From assembly GCA_964416315.1 (NCBI GenBank), contig CAYQDR010000040.1, positions 1 to 35,076 of the forward strand: 35,076 bases of DNA. Direction: 5' to 3'. This stretch comes from CAYQDR01 sp964416315 (GTDB lineage: Bacteria; Methylomirabilota; Methylomirabilia; Rokubacteriales; DASRDR01). A model generated the notes under the pieces. It made no database searches and was not told the DNA's origin. It saw only the letters and a program-made list of their open reading frames with translations. Position numbers and translations under genes: made by a program. Numbering within the stretch: the first letter of the stretch is position 1; each line of letters starts with the position of its first letter. This document shows positions 8,790 to 16,661 of this stretch, in pieces.

Positions 8790-10784
8790 CTACCGGCGCA
8801 GGGAGAGGTCGAGCTTCCGGAGGGCGCGGATCCGGTCGCGGAGCTCGGCCGCCCGCTCGAAGTCGAGGCGCTTGGCCGCTTCCTTCATCTCGGCCTCGAG
8901 GCGCTTCAGCGCCGCCTCGAGCTCCTCCGGGGACTCGAACCGCTCGGCGGGCTCCTCGACCGCGACGGTGTAGTAGTCGCGCTCCTCCACCGAGCGGAGC
9001 ACCTCCCGGATCGACCGCCGGATCGACTCGGGCGTGATCCCGTGCTCCCGGTTGTAGGCCTCCTGGAGCGCCCGACGCCGCTGTGTCTCGGAGAGCGCGA
9101 ATCGCATCGAGTCGGTGAGCCTGTCCGCGTACATGATCACCTCGCCGCGCACGTTCCGCGCGGCGCGCCCCGCCGTCTGGATCAGCGACGTCGCCGACCG
9201 GAGGTAGCCCTCCTTGTCCGCGTCCAGGATCGCCACGAGCGAGACCTCCGGGAGGTCGAGCCCTTCGCGCAGGAGGTTGATGCCGATCAGGGCGTCGAAC
9301 TTGCCGAGCCGGAGGTCGCGGATCACCTCCACGCGCTCGAGGGTGTCGATGTCCGAGTGGAGGTACCGGACGCGCAGGCCGAGCTGGAGGTAGTACTCGG
9401 TCAGGTCCTCGGCCATGCGCTTGGTGAGGGTGGTGACGAGGACGCGCTCCTCGCGCTCGGCCCGGCCACGGATCTCGTGGAGGAGGTCGTCCACCTGCTG
9501 CGCCGCGGGCCGCACCGTGATCTGCGGATCCATGAGTCCGGTCGGCCGGATGATCTGCTCGACCACCGCGCCCCGGGCGCGGTCCAGCTCGTACTCGCCC
9601 GGGGTCGCCGAGACGTAGAGAACCTGGGCGACCTTCCGCGTGAACTCGTCGAAGGTGAGCGGCCGGTTGTCGAACGCCGAGGGCAGCCGGAACCCGTACT
9701 CGACGAGCGCCTCCTTCCGCGAGCGGTCGCCGTGGTACATCCCCCGGAGCTGCGGCACGGCGACGTGGCCTTCGTCGATGACGACGAGCGTGTCCTTGGG
9801 GAAGTAGTCCATGAGCGTCGCGGGGGTCTCGCCCGCCCGCCGGCCCCCCAGGTGGCGGGAGTAGTTCTCGATGCCGTGGCAGTACCCGATCTCGCGCAGC
9901 ATCTCGAGGTCGAAGAGCGTCCGCTGCTCGAGCCGCTGCGCCTCGAGCAACTTCCCCTGCCCGCGGAAGTACGCGAACCGCTCGTCCAGCTCCACCTTGA
10001 TCGACTCGAGCGCCCGCTCGAGCTCCTCCGCCGGCGTGACGTAATGGCTCGCGGGGTAGATCGCCGCCTCCGGGACCCGCTCGAGGACCTCCCCCTTGAG
10101 CGGGTCGATGCGCGAGACCGCCTCGACCGTGTCGCCGAAGAGCTCGATGCGGAGCGCCAGCGACTCGTCCGAAGCCGGGAACACCTCGAGGACGTCCCCG
10201 CGGACCCGGAAGGTCCCGCGATGGAAGTCGTAGTCGTTCCGCTCGTACTGGAGCGCGACGAGCTGCCGCAAGATGTCGTCCCGCTCCCGCTCCTCGCCCG
10301 CCCGGACGGCGAGGTGCATCGCGTGGTAGGTCTCCGGCGAGCCGAGTCCGTAGATGCACGAGACCGAAGCCACGATGACGACGTCGCGCCGCTCGAACAG
10401 GGCCTTCGTGGCCGAGTGGCGCATCCGGTCGATCTCGTCGTTGATCAGCGCATCCTTCTCGATGTAGGTGTCCGACTGCGGGATGTACGCCTCGGGCTGG
10501 TAGTAGTCGTAGTACGAGACGAAGTACTCCACGGCGTTCTCGGGGAAGAACGCCCGGAACTCCCCGTAGAGCTGCGCGGCGAGCGTCTTGTTCGGCGAGA
10601 TGACGAGGGTCGGCCGCTGGACCTTCTCGATGACCGACGCGACGGTGAACGTCTTGCCGGAGCCGGTCACCCCGACCAGGACCACGTCCCGGCGGTCCGC
10701 GTCGATCCAGCGCACCAGCTCCTGGATCGCCCGGGGCTGATCCCCCTTGGGCGCGTAGTCCGAGACCAGGCGGAACGGCGGCAT
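8790..10784 (-). CDS. uvrB: Excinuclease ABC subunit B
   Basis: UvrB is the damage-verifying helicase-like subunit of nucleotide excision repair. It is loaded by UvrA and then recruits UvrC. The 664-residue product shows Walker A GVTGSGKT (38-45), the damage-probing beta-hairpin region (YYQPEAYIPQSDTYIEKDA) and DEGHVAVPQ at motif II (usually DESH). It also has helicase motif VI IQTAGRAARNVRGEV and a C-terminal UVR motif (EMKEAAKRLDFERAAELRDRIRAL) that contacts UvrC. Start ATG 10784 is 28 bp after the HNH gene stop, so the two are probably co-transcribed. uvrA is not in the window. Confidence 0.98.
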   Translation of the reverse strand: MPPFRLVSDYAPKGDQPRAIQELVRWIDADRRDVVLVGVTGSGKTFTVASVIEKVQRPTLVISPNKTLAAQLYGEFRAFFPENAVEYFVSYYDYYQPEAYIPQSDTYIEKDALINDEIDRMRHSATKALFERRDVVIVASVSCIYGLGSPETYHAMHLAVRAGEERERDDILRQLVALQYERNDYDFHRGTFRVRGDVLEVFPASDESLALRIELFGDTVEAVSRIDPLKGEVLERVPEAAIYPASHYVTPAEELERALESIKVELDERFAYFRGQGKLLEAQRLEQRTLFDLEMLREIGYCHGIENYSRHLGGRRAGETPATLMDYFPKDTLVVIDEGHVAVPQLRGMYHGDRSRKEALVEYGFRLPSAFDNRPLTFDEFTRKVAQVLYVSATPGEYELDRARGAVVEQIIRPTGLMDPQITVRPAAQQVDDLLHEIRGRAEREERVLVTTLTKRMAEDLTEYYLQLGLRVRYLHSDIDTLERVEVIRDLRLGKFDALIGINLLREGLDLPEVSLVAILDADKEGYLRSATSLIQTAGRAARNVRGEVIMYADRLTDSMRFALSETQRRRALQEAYNREHGITPESIRRSIREVLRSVEERDYYTVAVEEPAERFESPEELEAALKRLEAEMKEAAKRLDFERAAELRDRIRALRKLDLSLRR

Positions 10785-10806
10785 GACCCGAGAGGGGACC
10801 CCGACG

Positions 10807-10823
10807 CCGGGGCTACGCCCCGG
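10807..10823 (-). other. Hairpin over the HNH gene stop codon
   Basis: A perfect 7-bp stem (CCGGGGC/GCCCCGG) with loop TAC on the plus strand covers the TAG stop codon of the HNH gene. Read on the transcribed strand it is GC-GUA-GC at the apex. There is no T-tract, so it is not a classical terminator. It shares its loop rule with three other hairpins in this window. Confidence 0.55.
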
Positions 10824-11355
10824 AGGGCAGCACGGACGGGACGGCCGCGAGGTACTTGCGCCAGGCGTCCAGGAAGAACGTGGCGTGCGGGTGCCGCAGG
10901 AGGTGGATCGAGAAGAGGAACTGGGGATGCGACGGGGCGCGCACCAGGCTCATCCGCGCCTCCTCCAGCGTCCGGTTCCCCTTGTGGAGGTTGCAGCGCA
11001 GGCACGCCGCCACCACGTTCGTCCACGTGGTGTCCCCACCCTTCGAGCGAGGCAGGACGTGGTCCACCGTGAGCCGATCGCCGCGCCGGCCGCAGTACTG
11101 GCAGGTGTGGTGGTCGCGCCGGAGGATGTTCTTCTTGTTGAAGGCGACGCGCTCGACGAACGGCTTGCGGATGTAGATCGCGAGCCGGATCACCGAGGGG
11201 AGCGGGAAGCTCCGCGAGGGCGACCGCACGACCCGGGGTGAGGGCTCCACGCTCTCGGCCTTGCCCGAGAGCAGGAGTGTGATCGCCCGGCGGGCGTTGG
11301 TGAAGTGGAGCGGCTCGAAGCTCCCATTGAGCACCAATACGGCAACCTCGTCCAT
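10813..11355 (-). CDS. HNH endonuclease
   Basis: This 180-residue protein has a C-terminal HNH nuclease fold of the McrA-like type. The zinc Cys pairs are C85/C88 and C118/C121, and the catalytic DH is at 98-99 (LTVDHVLPRSKGG). Asn113 and the N/H around 122-124 complete the motif. The N-terminal half (VLVLNGSFEPLHFTNARRAITLLLSGKAE) is the widespread module that accompanies these small HNH proteins. Its substrate is not known. It leads an operon with uvrB, which hints at a link to DNA repair. I chose ATG 11355 over an in-frame TTG at 11376 because the TTG lies upstream of the promoter's likely transcription start. The mRNA should be leaderless. Confidence 0.85.
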   Translation of the reverse strand: MDEVAVLVLNGSFEPLHFTNARRAITLLLSGKAESVEPSPRVVRSPSRSFPLPSVIRLAIYIRKPFVERVAFNKKNILRRDHHTCQYCGRRGDRLTVDHVLPRSKGGDTTWTNVVAACLRCNLHKGNRTLEEARMSLVRAPSHPQFLFSIHLLRHPHATFFLDAWRKYLAAVPSVLPSGA

Positions 11356-11365
11356 ATCGCTGGAA

Positions 11366-11395
11366 ATGATACGCAAGCGCTCCGGGGGCTGTCAA
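11366..11395 (-). promoter_or_regulatory. Sigma70-type promoter of the HNH-uvrB operon
   Basis: A perfect TTGACA (11395-11390), an 18-nt spacer and TATCAT (11371-11366, 5/6) lie on the minus strand. Only 10 nt separate the -10 from the ATG at 11355, so the transcript should start within about 4 nt of the start codon. No Shine-Dalgarno fits this ATG. Confidence 0.75.
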
Positions 11396-11409
11396 CGTCG
11401 CGAGGCTCC

Positions 11410-11439
11410 TTGACCGCCCCCCCCGGCGGCGGCTAAGGT
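11410..11439 (+). promoter_or_regulatory. Possible promoter of the DinB-LLM pair
   Basis: TTGACC (11410-11415), 18 nt, then TAAGGT (11434-11439). The -35 is good but the -10 matches only 3/6. It would give a leader of roughly 37 nt containing the ribosome site AGGAGG at 11473-11478. It is back to back with the HNH promoter. Confidence 0.4.
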
Positions 11440-11483
11440 TGGCGACAGCCGGGGCGGGAAATCCGTGACTCCAGGAGGGCGCG

Positions 11484-11954
11484 ATGACCGCTCAGCACCG
11501 AGCCCTGATCGAGCAGATCCGCGCCTCCGCGGCGGCCCTGGCGCGCGCCGTCGAAGGCGTCCCCGCCGGCGCGCAGGCCCGCCGGCCGCGCGAGGGCGAG
11601 TGGTCCGTCCAGGAGACGCTGATCCACCTCCGCAACGTGGTCCTGATGGTCCAGGGCCTGCGGATCCGGCGGCTCCTCTACGAGGCCGACCCGGTCTTCG
11701 CCGACTACGACGAGGCGGAATTCCGGGCGGCGGACCTCGCGAGGGCCGAGCCGATCGGCGACCTGGTCCAGATGATCGTCACGGAGCAGGAGCAGATCGC
11801 GAAGCTCCTGAGCCACCTCCCGGACGACCGGTGGCAGCGGCAGGGCCGCCACCCGGAACTCGGCGCGATGTCGATCGAGTTCCTCGCGCGGCGTGTCGGG
11901 GAGCACACGGCGGAGCACGCGCGGCAGATCGCCGAGACCGCGCGGGTCGTGTGA
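11484..11954 (+). CDS. DinB-fold protein
   Basis: This 156-residue four-helix-bundle protein belongs to the DinB/YfiT superfamily, whose members usually bind a metal through three histidines. Here H48 (in QETLIHLRNVV) and H141/H145 (in GEHTAEHARQI) are placed as expected. The EWSVQETLIHL opening, a W followed by a His-bearing helix, is the family hallmark. Many relatives are thiol-dependent transferases, but the substrate of this one cannot be told. It has a strong AGGAGG site and is followed 10 bp later by the LLM oxidoreductase, so the two are likely co-expressed. Confidence 0.8.
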   Translation: MTAQHRALIEQIRASAAALARAVEGVPAGAQARRPREGEWSVQETLIHLRNVVLMVQGLRIRRLLYEADPVFADYDEAEFRAADLARAEPIGDLVQMIVTEQEQIAKLLSHLPDDRWQRQGRHPELGAMSIEFLARRVGEHTAEHARQIAETARVV

Positions 11955-11964
11955 GGCCCCTTCG

Positions 11965-12900
11965 ATGAAGTTCGGGGTCCAGCTCCCCCACTTCGGGCCG
12001 CTGGCCTCCGCCGAGGGGACGTTCGCCCTCGCCCGCCGCGCGGAGGCGCTCGGGTTCGACTCGGTTTGGGTCGGGGACCACGTCATCTACCCCCCGGCGC
12101 TCGCCGAGCGCTTCGGCGCCCGGCTCTACGAGGCGGTCGTGACCCTCAGCTGGGTCGCGGCGACGACGACGCGCATCCGGCTCGGCTCCGCCGTCCTGAT
12201 CCTGCCCTACCGGAACCCCGTCGTCCTGGCGAAGCAGCTCGCGACGCTCGACGTCCTCTCCGGCGGCCGGCTCACGGTCGGAGTGGGCGTCGGCTGGCTC
12301 CCCGACGAGTTCGCGGCCCTCGGCGTCCCCTTCGCCGAGCGGGGCGCGCTGACGGACGAGTCCCTCCGCGTCATCCGGAGCCTCTGGGCCACCGAGCGGC
12401 CCGCGTTCGCCGGGCGCGTCTTCCAGTTCCCGGAGATGCTCTTCGCGCCCCGCCCGGTCCAGCGCCCCCACCCGCCGATCTGGGTCGGTGGCAACACGCC
12501 CAGGGCGGTCCGGCGCGCGGCAGAGCTGGGCGACGGCTGGCTCCCGATCTGGCACGCGCCGACCGGGCGCGGCTTCACGCCCGAGGCGCTGGCGGAGCGG
12601 GTCGCGACCCTGGGCGACCTCGCGCGGAAGGCCGGCCGGGACACCCCCCTCGAGACCGCGGGGCTCATGCCGTTCGCGCTGCTGGACCGCCGGCCGGCCG
12701 TGGAGGAGGCGCGCCCGCTGGTGGGCCCGCCCGAGCTCGTGGCCGAGACCCTCGTGCGTTACGGCGAGGCCGGGCTCGGCCACGTCGTCCTCAGCCCGTA
12801 CTACGGGCTGCCGCCCGCCCTCACCCCGGCAAGTCTGGGGGACGTCGAGCGACTGATCGAGCGGTTCGCGGGCGACGTCCGTCCGCGCCTCGCGCGCTGA
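11965..12900 (+). CDS. LLM class (F420-type) flavin/deazaflavin oxidoreductase
   Basis: This 311-residue TIM-barrel enzyme belongs to the luciferase-like monooxygenase superfamily. It begins MKFGVQLPHFGPLASAEGT and has the family motifs GFDSVWVGDHV, RIRLGSAVLILPYRNPVVLAKQLATLDVLSGGRLTVGVGVGW and PIWVGGNTPRAVRRAAELGDGW. This subgroup (TIGR03619-like) is usually annotated as F420-dependent, although cofactor choice between F420 and FMN cannot be decided from sequence alone. I start at ATG 11965, where the conserved strand begins, preceded by a weak GTGAGG. It ends 4 bp from the convergent epimerase gene. The substrate is unknown. Confidence 0.88.
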   Translation: MKFGVQLPHFGPLASAEGTFALARRAEALGFDSVWVGDHVIYPPALAERFGARLYEAVVTLSWVAATTTRIRLGSAVLILPYRNPVVLAKQLATLDVLSGGRLTVGVGVGWLPDEFAALGVPFAERGALTDESLRVIRSLWATERPAFAGRVFQFPEMLFAPRPVQRPHPPIWVGGNTPRAVRRAAELGDGWLPIWHAPTGRGFTPEALAERVATLGDLARKAGRDTPLETAGLMPFALLDRRPAVEEARPLVGPPELVAETLVRYGEAGLGHVVLSPYYGLPPALTPASLGDVERLIERFAGDVRPRLAR

Positions 12901-12904
12901 CGCG

Positions 12905-13909
12905 TTACAGGAGAAACCCCGCCGGGAACGGGTCGTCCGGGCGGAGGACGAGCTGGTTGAAGCCGGAGAGGTGCGCGCGTCCCCGGACCTCGGGGATCAC
13001 GGCCTGGTGGGGGCCGACGCGCGTCGTCCCGACCACGCGCGCCTCGAACAGCGTCCCGATGATCGACTCGTGGACGAATACCCGGTCCACGGCGATTCCG
13101 CCGCGCGCCCAGAGGTTCGCGAGCCGCGCCGAGGTGCCGGTCCCGCAGGGCGAGCGGTCGAGCCCGGCCGGGGCGACGACGACGGCGTTGAGGAGGTGCG
13201 CCCGCGGGTGCCGCGGCGGGGCGTAGAACTGGATGTAGAGGAGTCCCTTGGACTGCTCCCCCTCCGGGTGGGCGAGCGGGACCTCGGCCTCGATCGCCTT
13301 CCGGATCCGCTCGCCGGTCTCGATGATCCGCGGCGCCTCCTCGGGCGTGAGCGCGAGCCCGAGCGGCGCCGCCTCGACCAGGGCGTAGAAGTGCCCGCCG
13401 TAGGCGAGGTCGAAGGCGACCGGGCCGAGGCCCGGCACCGTGACCTTCCCGTCGAGGAGCGCCGAGTAGGACGGCACGTTCCGGATCGTGGCGCCGACCA
13501 CCCGGTCCCCCTCCACGTGGACGCGCGCGGTCACGCGCCCCGCGGCGGTGTCGAGGGCGACCCGCGTCTCGGGCTCCTGCATCGGAACCGCCCCGGTTTC
13601 GACGAGCATCGTCGCGATGGCGATCGCGCCGTGCCCGCACATGTGGACCACGCCGAGGGGCTCGATGAAGATCACGCCCGCGTCCGCCTCGGGGTCGGAG
13701 GGCGGGACGAGGAGGGCGGCGCACATCGCGGCGTGGCCGCGGGGCTCGTAGAGGATCAGGCGGCGGAGGACGTCGTGGTGCTCGGCGAAGCGGGCACTCC
13801 GCTCGAGCATCGTCCCGCCCGGGAGCGCGGGGACGCCGCCCGTGATGATCCGCATCGGCTCCCCCTCCGTGTGGTAGTCCACGGCCGACAGGACCCGGAG
13901 GAACCTCAT
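12905..13909 (-). CDS. Proline racemase / hydroxyproline 2-epimerase family enzyme
   Basis: This 334-residue enzyme belongs to the PLP-independent proline racemase superfamily. Both catalytic cysteines are present: C91 in MCGHG and C255 in SPCGTGTSA. Two cysteines predict a racemase or 2-epimerase; the related trans-3-hydroxyproline dehydratases replace one with Ser or Thr. The N-terminus RVLSAVDYHTEGEPMRIITGG is typical of the hydroxyproline epimerase branch. Its ATG (13909) overlaps the stop of the aconitase X small subunit by 4 bp. It therefore belongs to the proline dehydrogenase/AcnX operon and probably interconverts L- and D-forms of a hydroxyproline. The exact isomer used is inference. 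Confidence 0.9.
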   Translation of the reverse strand: MRFLRVLSAVDYHTEGEPMRIITGGVPALPGGTMLERSARFAEHHDVLRRLILYEPRGHAAMCAALLVPPSDPEADAGVIFIEPLGVVHMCGHGAIAIATMLVETGAVPMQEPETRVALDTAAGRVTARVHVEGDRVVGATIRNVPSYSALLDGKVTVPGLGPVAFDLAYGGHFYALVEAAPLGLALTPEEAPRIIETGERIRKAIEAEVPLAHPEGEQSKGLLYIQFYAPPRHPRAHLLNAVVVAPAGLDRSPCGTGTSARLANLWARGGIAVDRVFVHESIIGTLFEARVVGTTRVGPHQAVIPEVRGRAHLSGFNQLVLRPDDPFPAGFLL

Positions 13910-14328
13910 GCCTCCCTCCGCTGCACCGCGCCCGCGTTCGCGTCCACCACGAGCCAGTCGCCCGTGCGGATCCGCCCGAAGGCCTCCGCGTCGAGGGTGA
14001 CCATCGGGATCGTCCGTCCGTAGAGGGCCTCCCCGACGAGCGGGCCGACCGCCAGGACCGGCTCCACCGAGCGGCTCACGATCGCCGCCGGGCCCCGGCC
14101 GGTCCGGATCAGCTCGAGGAGGATGTTCGACGTCGTGCAGGACCCGCGTCCCTCCGGGAAGACCAGGACGCGGCCGGCCAGGGCTTCACCGTGGAGCGCG
14201 TGCCGCGGGTTGCTGACGCGCCCCGTCGCCGGGTCCACGTCGCCCCAGAACGACAGCGCCTCGGGGGAGACCAGCGCCGCGCCCTCGGCGCGCCCCGGGA
14301 TCACGGGTTTCGCGCTCAGCCGCTCCAC
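13906..14328 (-). CDS. Aconitase X small (swivel) subunit
   Basis: This 140-residue protein is the swivelling domain of aconitase X, formerly DUF126. In bacteria it pairs with the large subunit to form cis-3-hydroxy-L-proline dehydratase. Family features are the SFWGDVDPATGRVSNPRHALHGE opening, GRVLVFPEGRGSCTTSNILLELI with the conserved Ser63-Cys64, and the closing GDWLVVDANAGAV. The start is GTG 14328, inside the end of the large-subunit gene (13-bp overlap). The stop overlaps the epimerase start. In many organisms the two domains are one polypeptide; here they are separate genes. The frame is open further upstream, but that is the antisense-like shadow of the large-subunit gene. Confidence 0.88.
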   Translation of the reverse strand: MERLSAKPVIPGRAEGAALVSPEALSFWGDVDPATGRVSNPRHALHGEALAGRVLVFPEGRGSCTTSNILLELIRTGRGPAAIVSRSVEPVLAVGPLVGEALYGRTIPMVTLDAEAFGRIRTGDWLVVDANAGAVQRREA

Positions 14329-15575
14329 AAGGCCTCTTCCGCCTCGATCGCCCCGTCGCCGAGGGCCCAGGCGACGCAGTCGTCGAGCGACGCGAGGGTC
14401 GCCTCGAGCCCGCCCGCCATCGCGTAATGCGCCTGTTTCGCCGAGTTCGTCAGCATGTGCGTGAAGCCCCAGCCGTCGATCCGGGTCGTCATCGCGCACG
14501 TGTCGGTCAGGAGCCGCACGCCCGCCCGCTCGAGCGCCTCGAGGTGCCCGGACTCCGCGAGGTGGTGCGCCACGGCGCGGCTCGTCGAGATCCAGAACTC
14601 CACGCCCGGGCGCACCCGCCGCCCCGCGACCCGCTGGGCGACCTCGGCCGCCTCGGCCAGCGACAGGTGCGGGCAGCCGAGCTTCACGAAATCCACCCCC
14701 TCGACCGGCGCCGGCGACAGCCGCGCGCGGACGCGGCGCGCCTCCGCGAGCGTCACCGCCACCGTCTCCTCCGGCTCCGCCCCCTGGAGGGCCGCCTTCC
14801 GCGTCGGCGCCTCGGGCGTGACGCCGACGACGTGCGCCAGCGCCAGCGCGCCCGACGTCGCCCCGGCGGCGCAGAACGCCTTGAGGTCCGCGCTCCGCAC
14901 CGTCGGCGGCACCCCCTCGAGGACCGGCACGCGCTCGCCCGCGATCGCCCCGACGAGGTAGCCGAGGACCGGGTAGAAGCTCGGATGGCCGCGCAGCGCG
15001 GCCGGAATCTCGTCCAGCCGGACGAGGAGCCGGCCGCGGCGCGGGCGGTCGAGGTGGAGGCCGAAGGCCGGCACCCGCCCGGTGATCGCGCAGGCGACGT
15101 CGAGGAAGTCCGCGTAGCGGTTCGTCCGGGCGCCGATGACCGTGTTCACGTACGCGACGGCGTTCGACTCCCCCCACGCGACCTGCTGGCCGAAGCGCGG
15201 GACGAGCCCCTGCTCGTACGGGGCGCAGGTCCAGGTCGGCAGGCACCCGAGCGCCTGGTAGGCCGCCTCGAGCCGGCGGCTCTTCTCGGCCCAGTCGGGA
15301 GGCACGCGGAAGGCTTGCCAGCGGCGGATGTCTCGCGCGGTGACGTTCAGGGTCGTCGGCACGCGCACCCGCGCGCCGAGCGCCGCGAGCCGCTCCGCGA
15401 ACTCGAGGCCGGCGTCGTTCGTGTAGAGGCACGCGTCGATGTGCGCCTGGGTGGCCGGGAGGAGCCGGTCGGCCTCGAACAGCTCCCCCACCCGGACCAC
15501 CAGCGCGAGGGCGAGCCGCGTCGCCTCCCCGGCGCGGCCGTCGAGCCACGCCTGCTCGTCGCGGGTGAGCTCCAT
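14316..15575 (-). CDS. Aconitase X catalytic subunit (cis-3-hydroxy-L-proline dehydratase type)
   Basis: This 419-residue large subunit of aconitase X was formerly DUF521. It shows the hallmark segments CLPTWTCAPYEQGLVPRFGQQVAWGESNAVAYVNTVIGARTNRYADF, VDFVKLGCPHLS and TDTCAMTTRIDGWGFTHMLTNSAKQAHY. Cys117, Cys301 and Cys360 are the likely iron-sulfur ligands. Known AcnX enzymes either dehydrate cis-3-hydroxy-L-proline to pyrroline-2-carboxylate (bacteria) or mevalonate 5-phosphate (archaea). The flanking proline dehydrogenase and epimerase strongly favour the proline reaction. ATG 15575 lies 10 bp after the proline dehydrogenase stop. Product identity is secure at family level; the substrate is inferred from context. 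Confidence 0.9.
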   Translation of the reverse strand: MELTRDEQAWLDGRAGEATRLALALVVRVGELFEADRLLPATQAHIDACLYTNDAGLEFAERLAALGARVRVPTTLNVTARDIRRWQAFRVPPDWAEKSRRLEAAYQALGCLPTWTCAPYEQGLVPRFGQQVAWGESNAVAYVNTVIGARTNRYADFLDVACAITGRVPAFGLHLDRPRRGRLLVRLDEIPAALRGHPSFYPVLGYLVGAIAGERVPVLEGVPPTVRSADLKAFCAAGATSGALALAHVVGVTPEAPTRKAALQGAEPEETVAVTLAEARRVRARLSPAPVEGVDFVKLGCPHLSLAEAAEVAQRVAGRRVRPGVEFWISTSRAVAHHLAESGHLEALERAGVRLLTDTCAMTTRIDGWGFTHMLTNSAKQAHYAMAGGLEATLASLDDCVAWALGDGAIEAEEALWSG

Positions 15576-15585
15576 GGGCGCCGCG

Positions 15586-16506
15586 TCAGCCGCGGACGAG
15601 GTTCTTCAGCAGGAACACCAGGTTCGCGGGGCGCTCGGCGAGGCGGCGGACGAAGTAGCCGTACCAGTCCTCGCCGAACGGGACGAGGACCCGGAGCCGC
15701 GCCCCGGCGGCCCGGATCGTCCGGTGGAGGTCCGGCCGGATGCCGTAGAGCATCTGGAACTCGAAGCGGTCGGGCGGGATCGCGAACTCGCGCGTCTTTT
15801 CGAGGAGCACGTGGATCAGGCGCTCGTCGTGCGTCGCGAAGCCCGGGTACGCGCGGAAACGCTGGGCTTCCGGCGAGAGGAGCAGCCCCGCCAGCCGCGC
15901 GTAGTTCCGGTCCACGTCGGCCTTCCGCGGGTAGGCCAGGCTCGCCGGCTCGCGGTAGGCGCCCTTGCACAGCCGCACCGTCACCCCCCCGGGGATGAGC
16001 GCCCGGAGGTCGGCCTCGCTGCGGTAGAGGTACGTCTGGACCACGCACGCCACGTTTCGCCAGCGCGCCCGGAGCCGGCGGTAGACGGCGAGCGTGCGGT
16101 CCGTGTAGGCGCTCCCCTCCATGTCGAGCCAGATGAGGGTCTGCCCCGCCCGGTCCAGGACCCGCTCGACGTTCTCCAGCGCGACCTCCTCGCCGAGGTC
16201 GAGCCCGAGGTGGGTGAGCTTGAGGGACGGCGTCGTGCGGAGCCCGCGCCGGTGGATCTCGTCCAGCAGGGTGCAGTAGGTCTCCGCGGCCGCCCGCGCC
16301 GCCTTGACCGTCGCCACGTTCTCGCCGAGGTAGGTGACCGCGGAGTGGAACCCCTCCGCGTCCAGTCGCGTCAGGACGCGGAGGGCGTCCTCGATCCGCT
16401 CCCCGGCGACGAACCGCCGGACCATGCGCTCGGAGAGGGGGACGCGGTCGAGGGCCCGGCCGATCCCGGGCTTGGTGGCGAGGTGGAGGAGCACGCTCCG
16501 GAGCAC
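15586..16506 (-). CDS. Proline dehydrogenase (monofunctional)
   Basis: This FAD enzyme of 306 residues oxidises L-proline to 1-pyrroline-5-carboxylate at the inner membrane. It has the PRODH TIM-barrel motifs VTVRLCKGAYREP, FATHDERLI, FEFQMLYGIRPDL and the C-terminal LVPFGEDWYGYFVRRLAERPAN with the substrate-binding YxxRRxxE pattern. The length fits the stand-alone form; no P5C dehydrogenase domain is fused or adjacent. Start GTG 16506 follows a good AGGAGAG site. It is the first gene of the four-gene operon behind the promoter and inverted repeat at 16529-16582. The pyrroline-2-carboxylate reductase that would link AcnX to this enzyme is not in the window. Confidence 0.95.
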   Translation of the reverse strand: MLRSVLLHLATKPGIGRALDRVPLSERMVRRFVAGERIEDALRVLTRLDAEGFHSAVTYLGENVATVKAARAAAETYCTLLDEIHRRGLRTTPSLKLTHLGLDLGEEVALENVERVLDRAGQTLIWLDMEGSAYTDRTLAVYRRLRARWRNVACVVQTYLYRSEADLRALIPGGVTVRLCKGAYREPASLAYPRKADVDRNYARLAGLLLSPEAQRFRAYPGFATHDERLIHVLLEKTREFAIPPDRFEFQMLYGIRPDLHRTIRAAGARLRVLVPFGEDWYGYFVRRLAERPANLVFLLKNLVRG

Positions 16507-16528
16507 GGGCTCTCCTTCCGCGCGGCTT

Positions 16529-16578
16529 CGGGGGAGTCGCGCCTGCGAGCGTCAGTCTAACAGGGCGCGACTCCCCCG
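16529..16578. promoter_or_regulatory. Inverted repeat, likely operator of the proline/hydroxyproline operon
   Basis: Two perfectly complementary 15-base arms (16529-16543, starting cgggggagtc, and 16564-16578) are separated by 20 bases. The -10 box of the operon promoter lies inside the 20-base centre. One arm fills most of the -35/-10 spacer and the other covers about +1 to +16. No T-tract follows on either strand, so an operator fits better than a terminator. Confidence 0.6.
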
Positions 16579-16582
16579 GCAA
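16554..16582 (-). promoter_or_regulatory. Promoter of the proline dehydrogenase operon
   Basis: On the minus strand TTGCCG (16582-16577), 17 nt, then TAGACT (16559-16554) each match the consensus at 4/6. Transcription would begin near 16547, leaving a leader of about 40 nt with AAGGAGAG ahead of GTG 16506. The boxes are framed by the inverted repeat. Confidence 0.55.
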
Positions 16583-16661
16583 ACTCTCGGGCGCGCGAGC
16601 GCGCTCGCGGGCGCCGTCAGGCGGCAGGCGCGTCCGGCGCGAGCGGTCCGTGACACGCAGG

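Noticed and set aside
11374..11376. TTG start for the HNH protein, seven codons upstream of ATG 11355
   Set aside because: It lies upstream of the predicted transcription start, right next to the -10 box, so it would not be in the mRNA.
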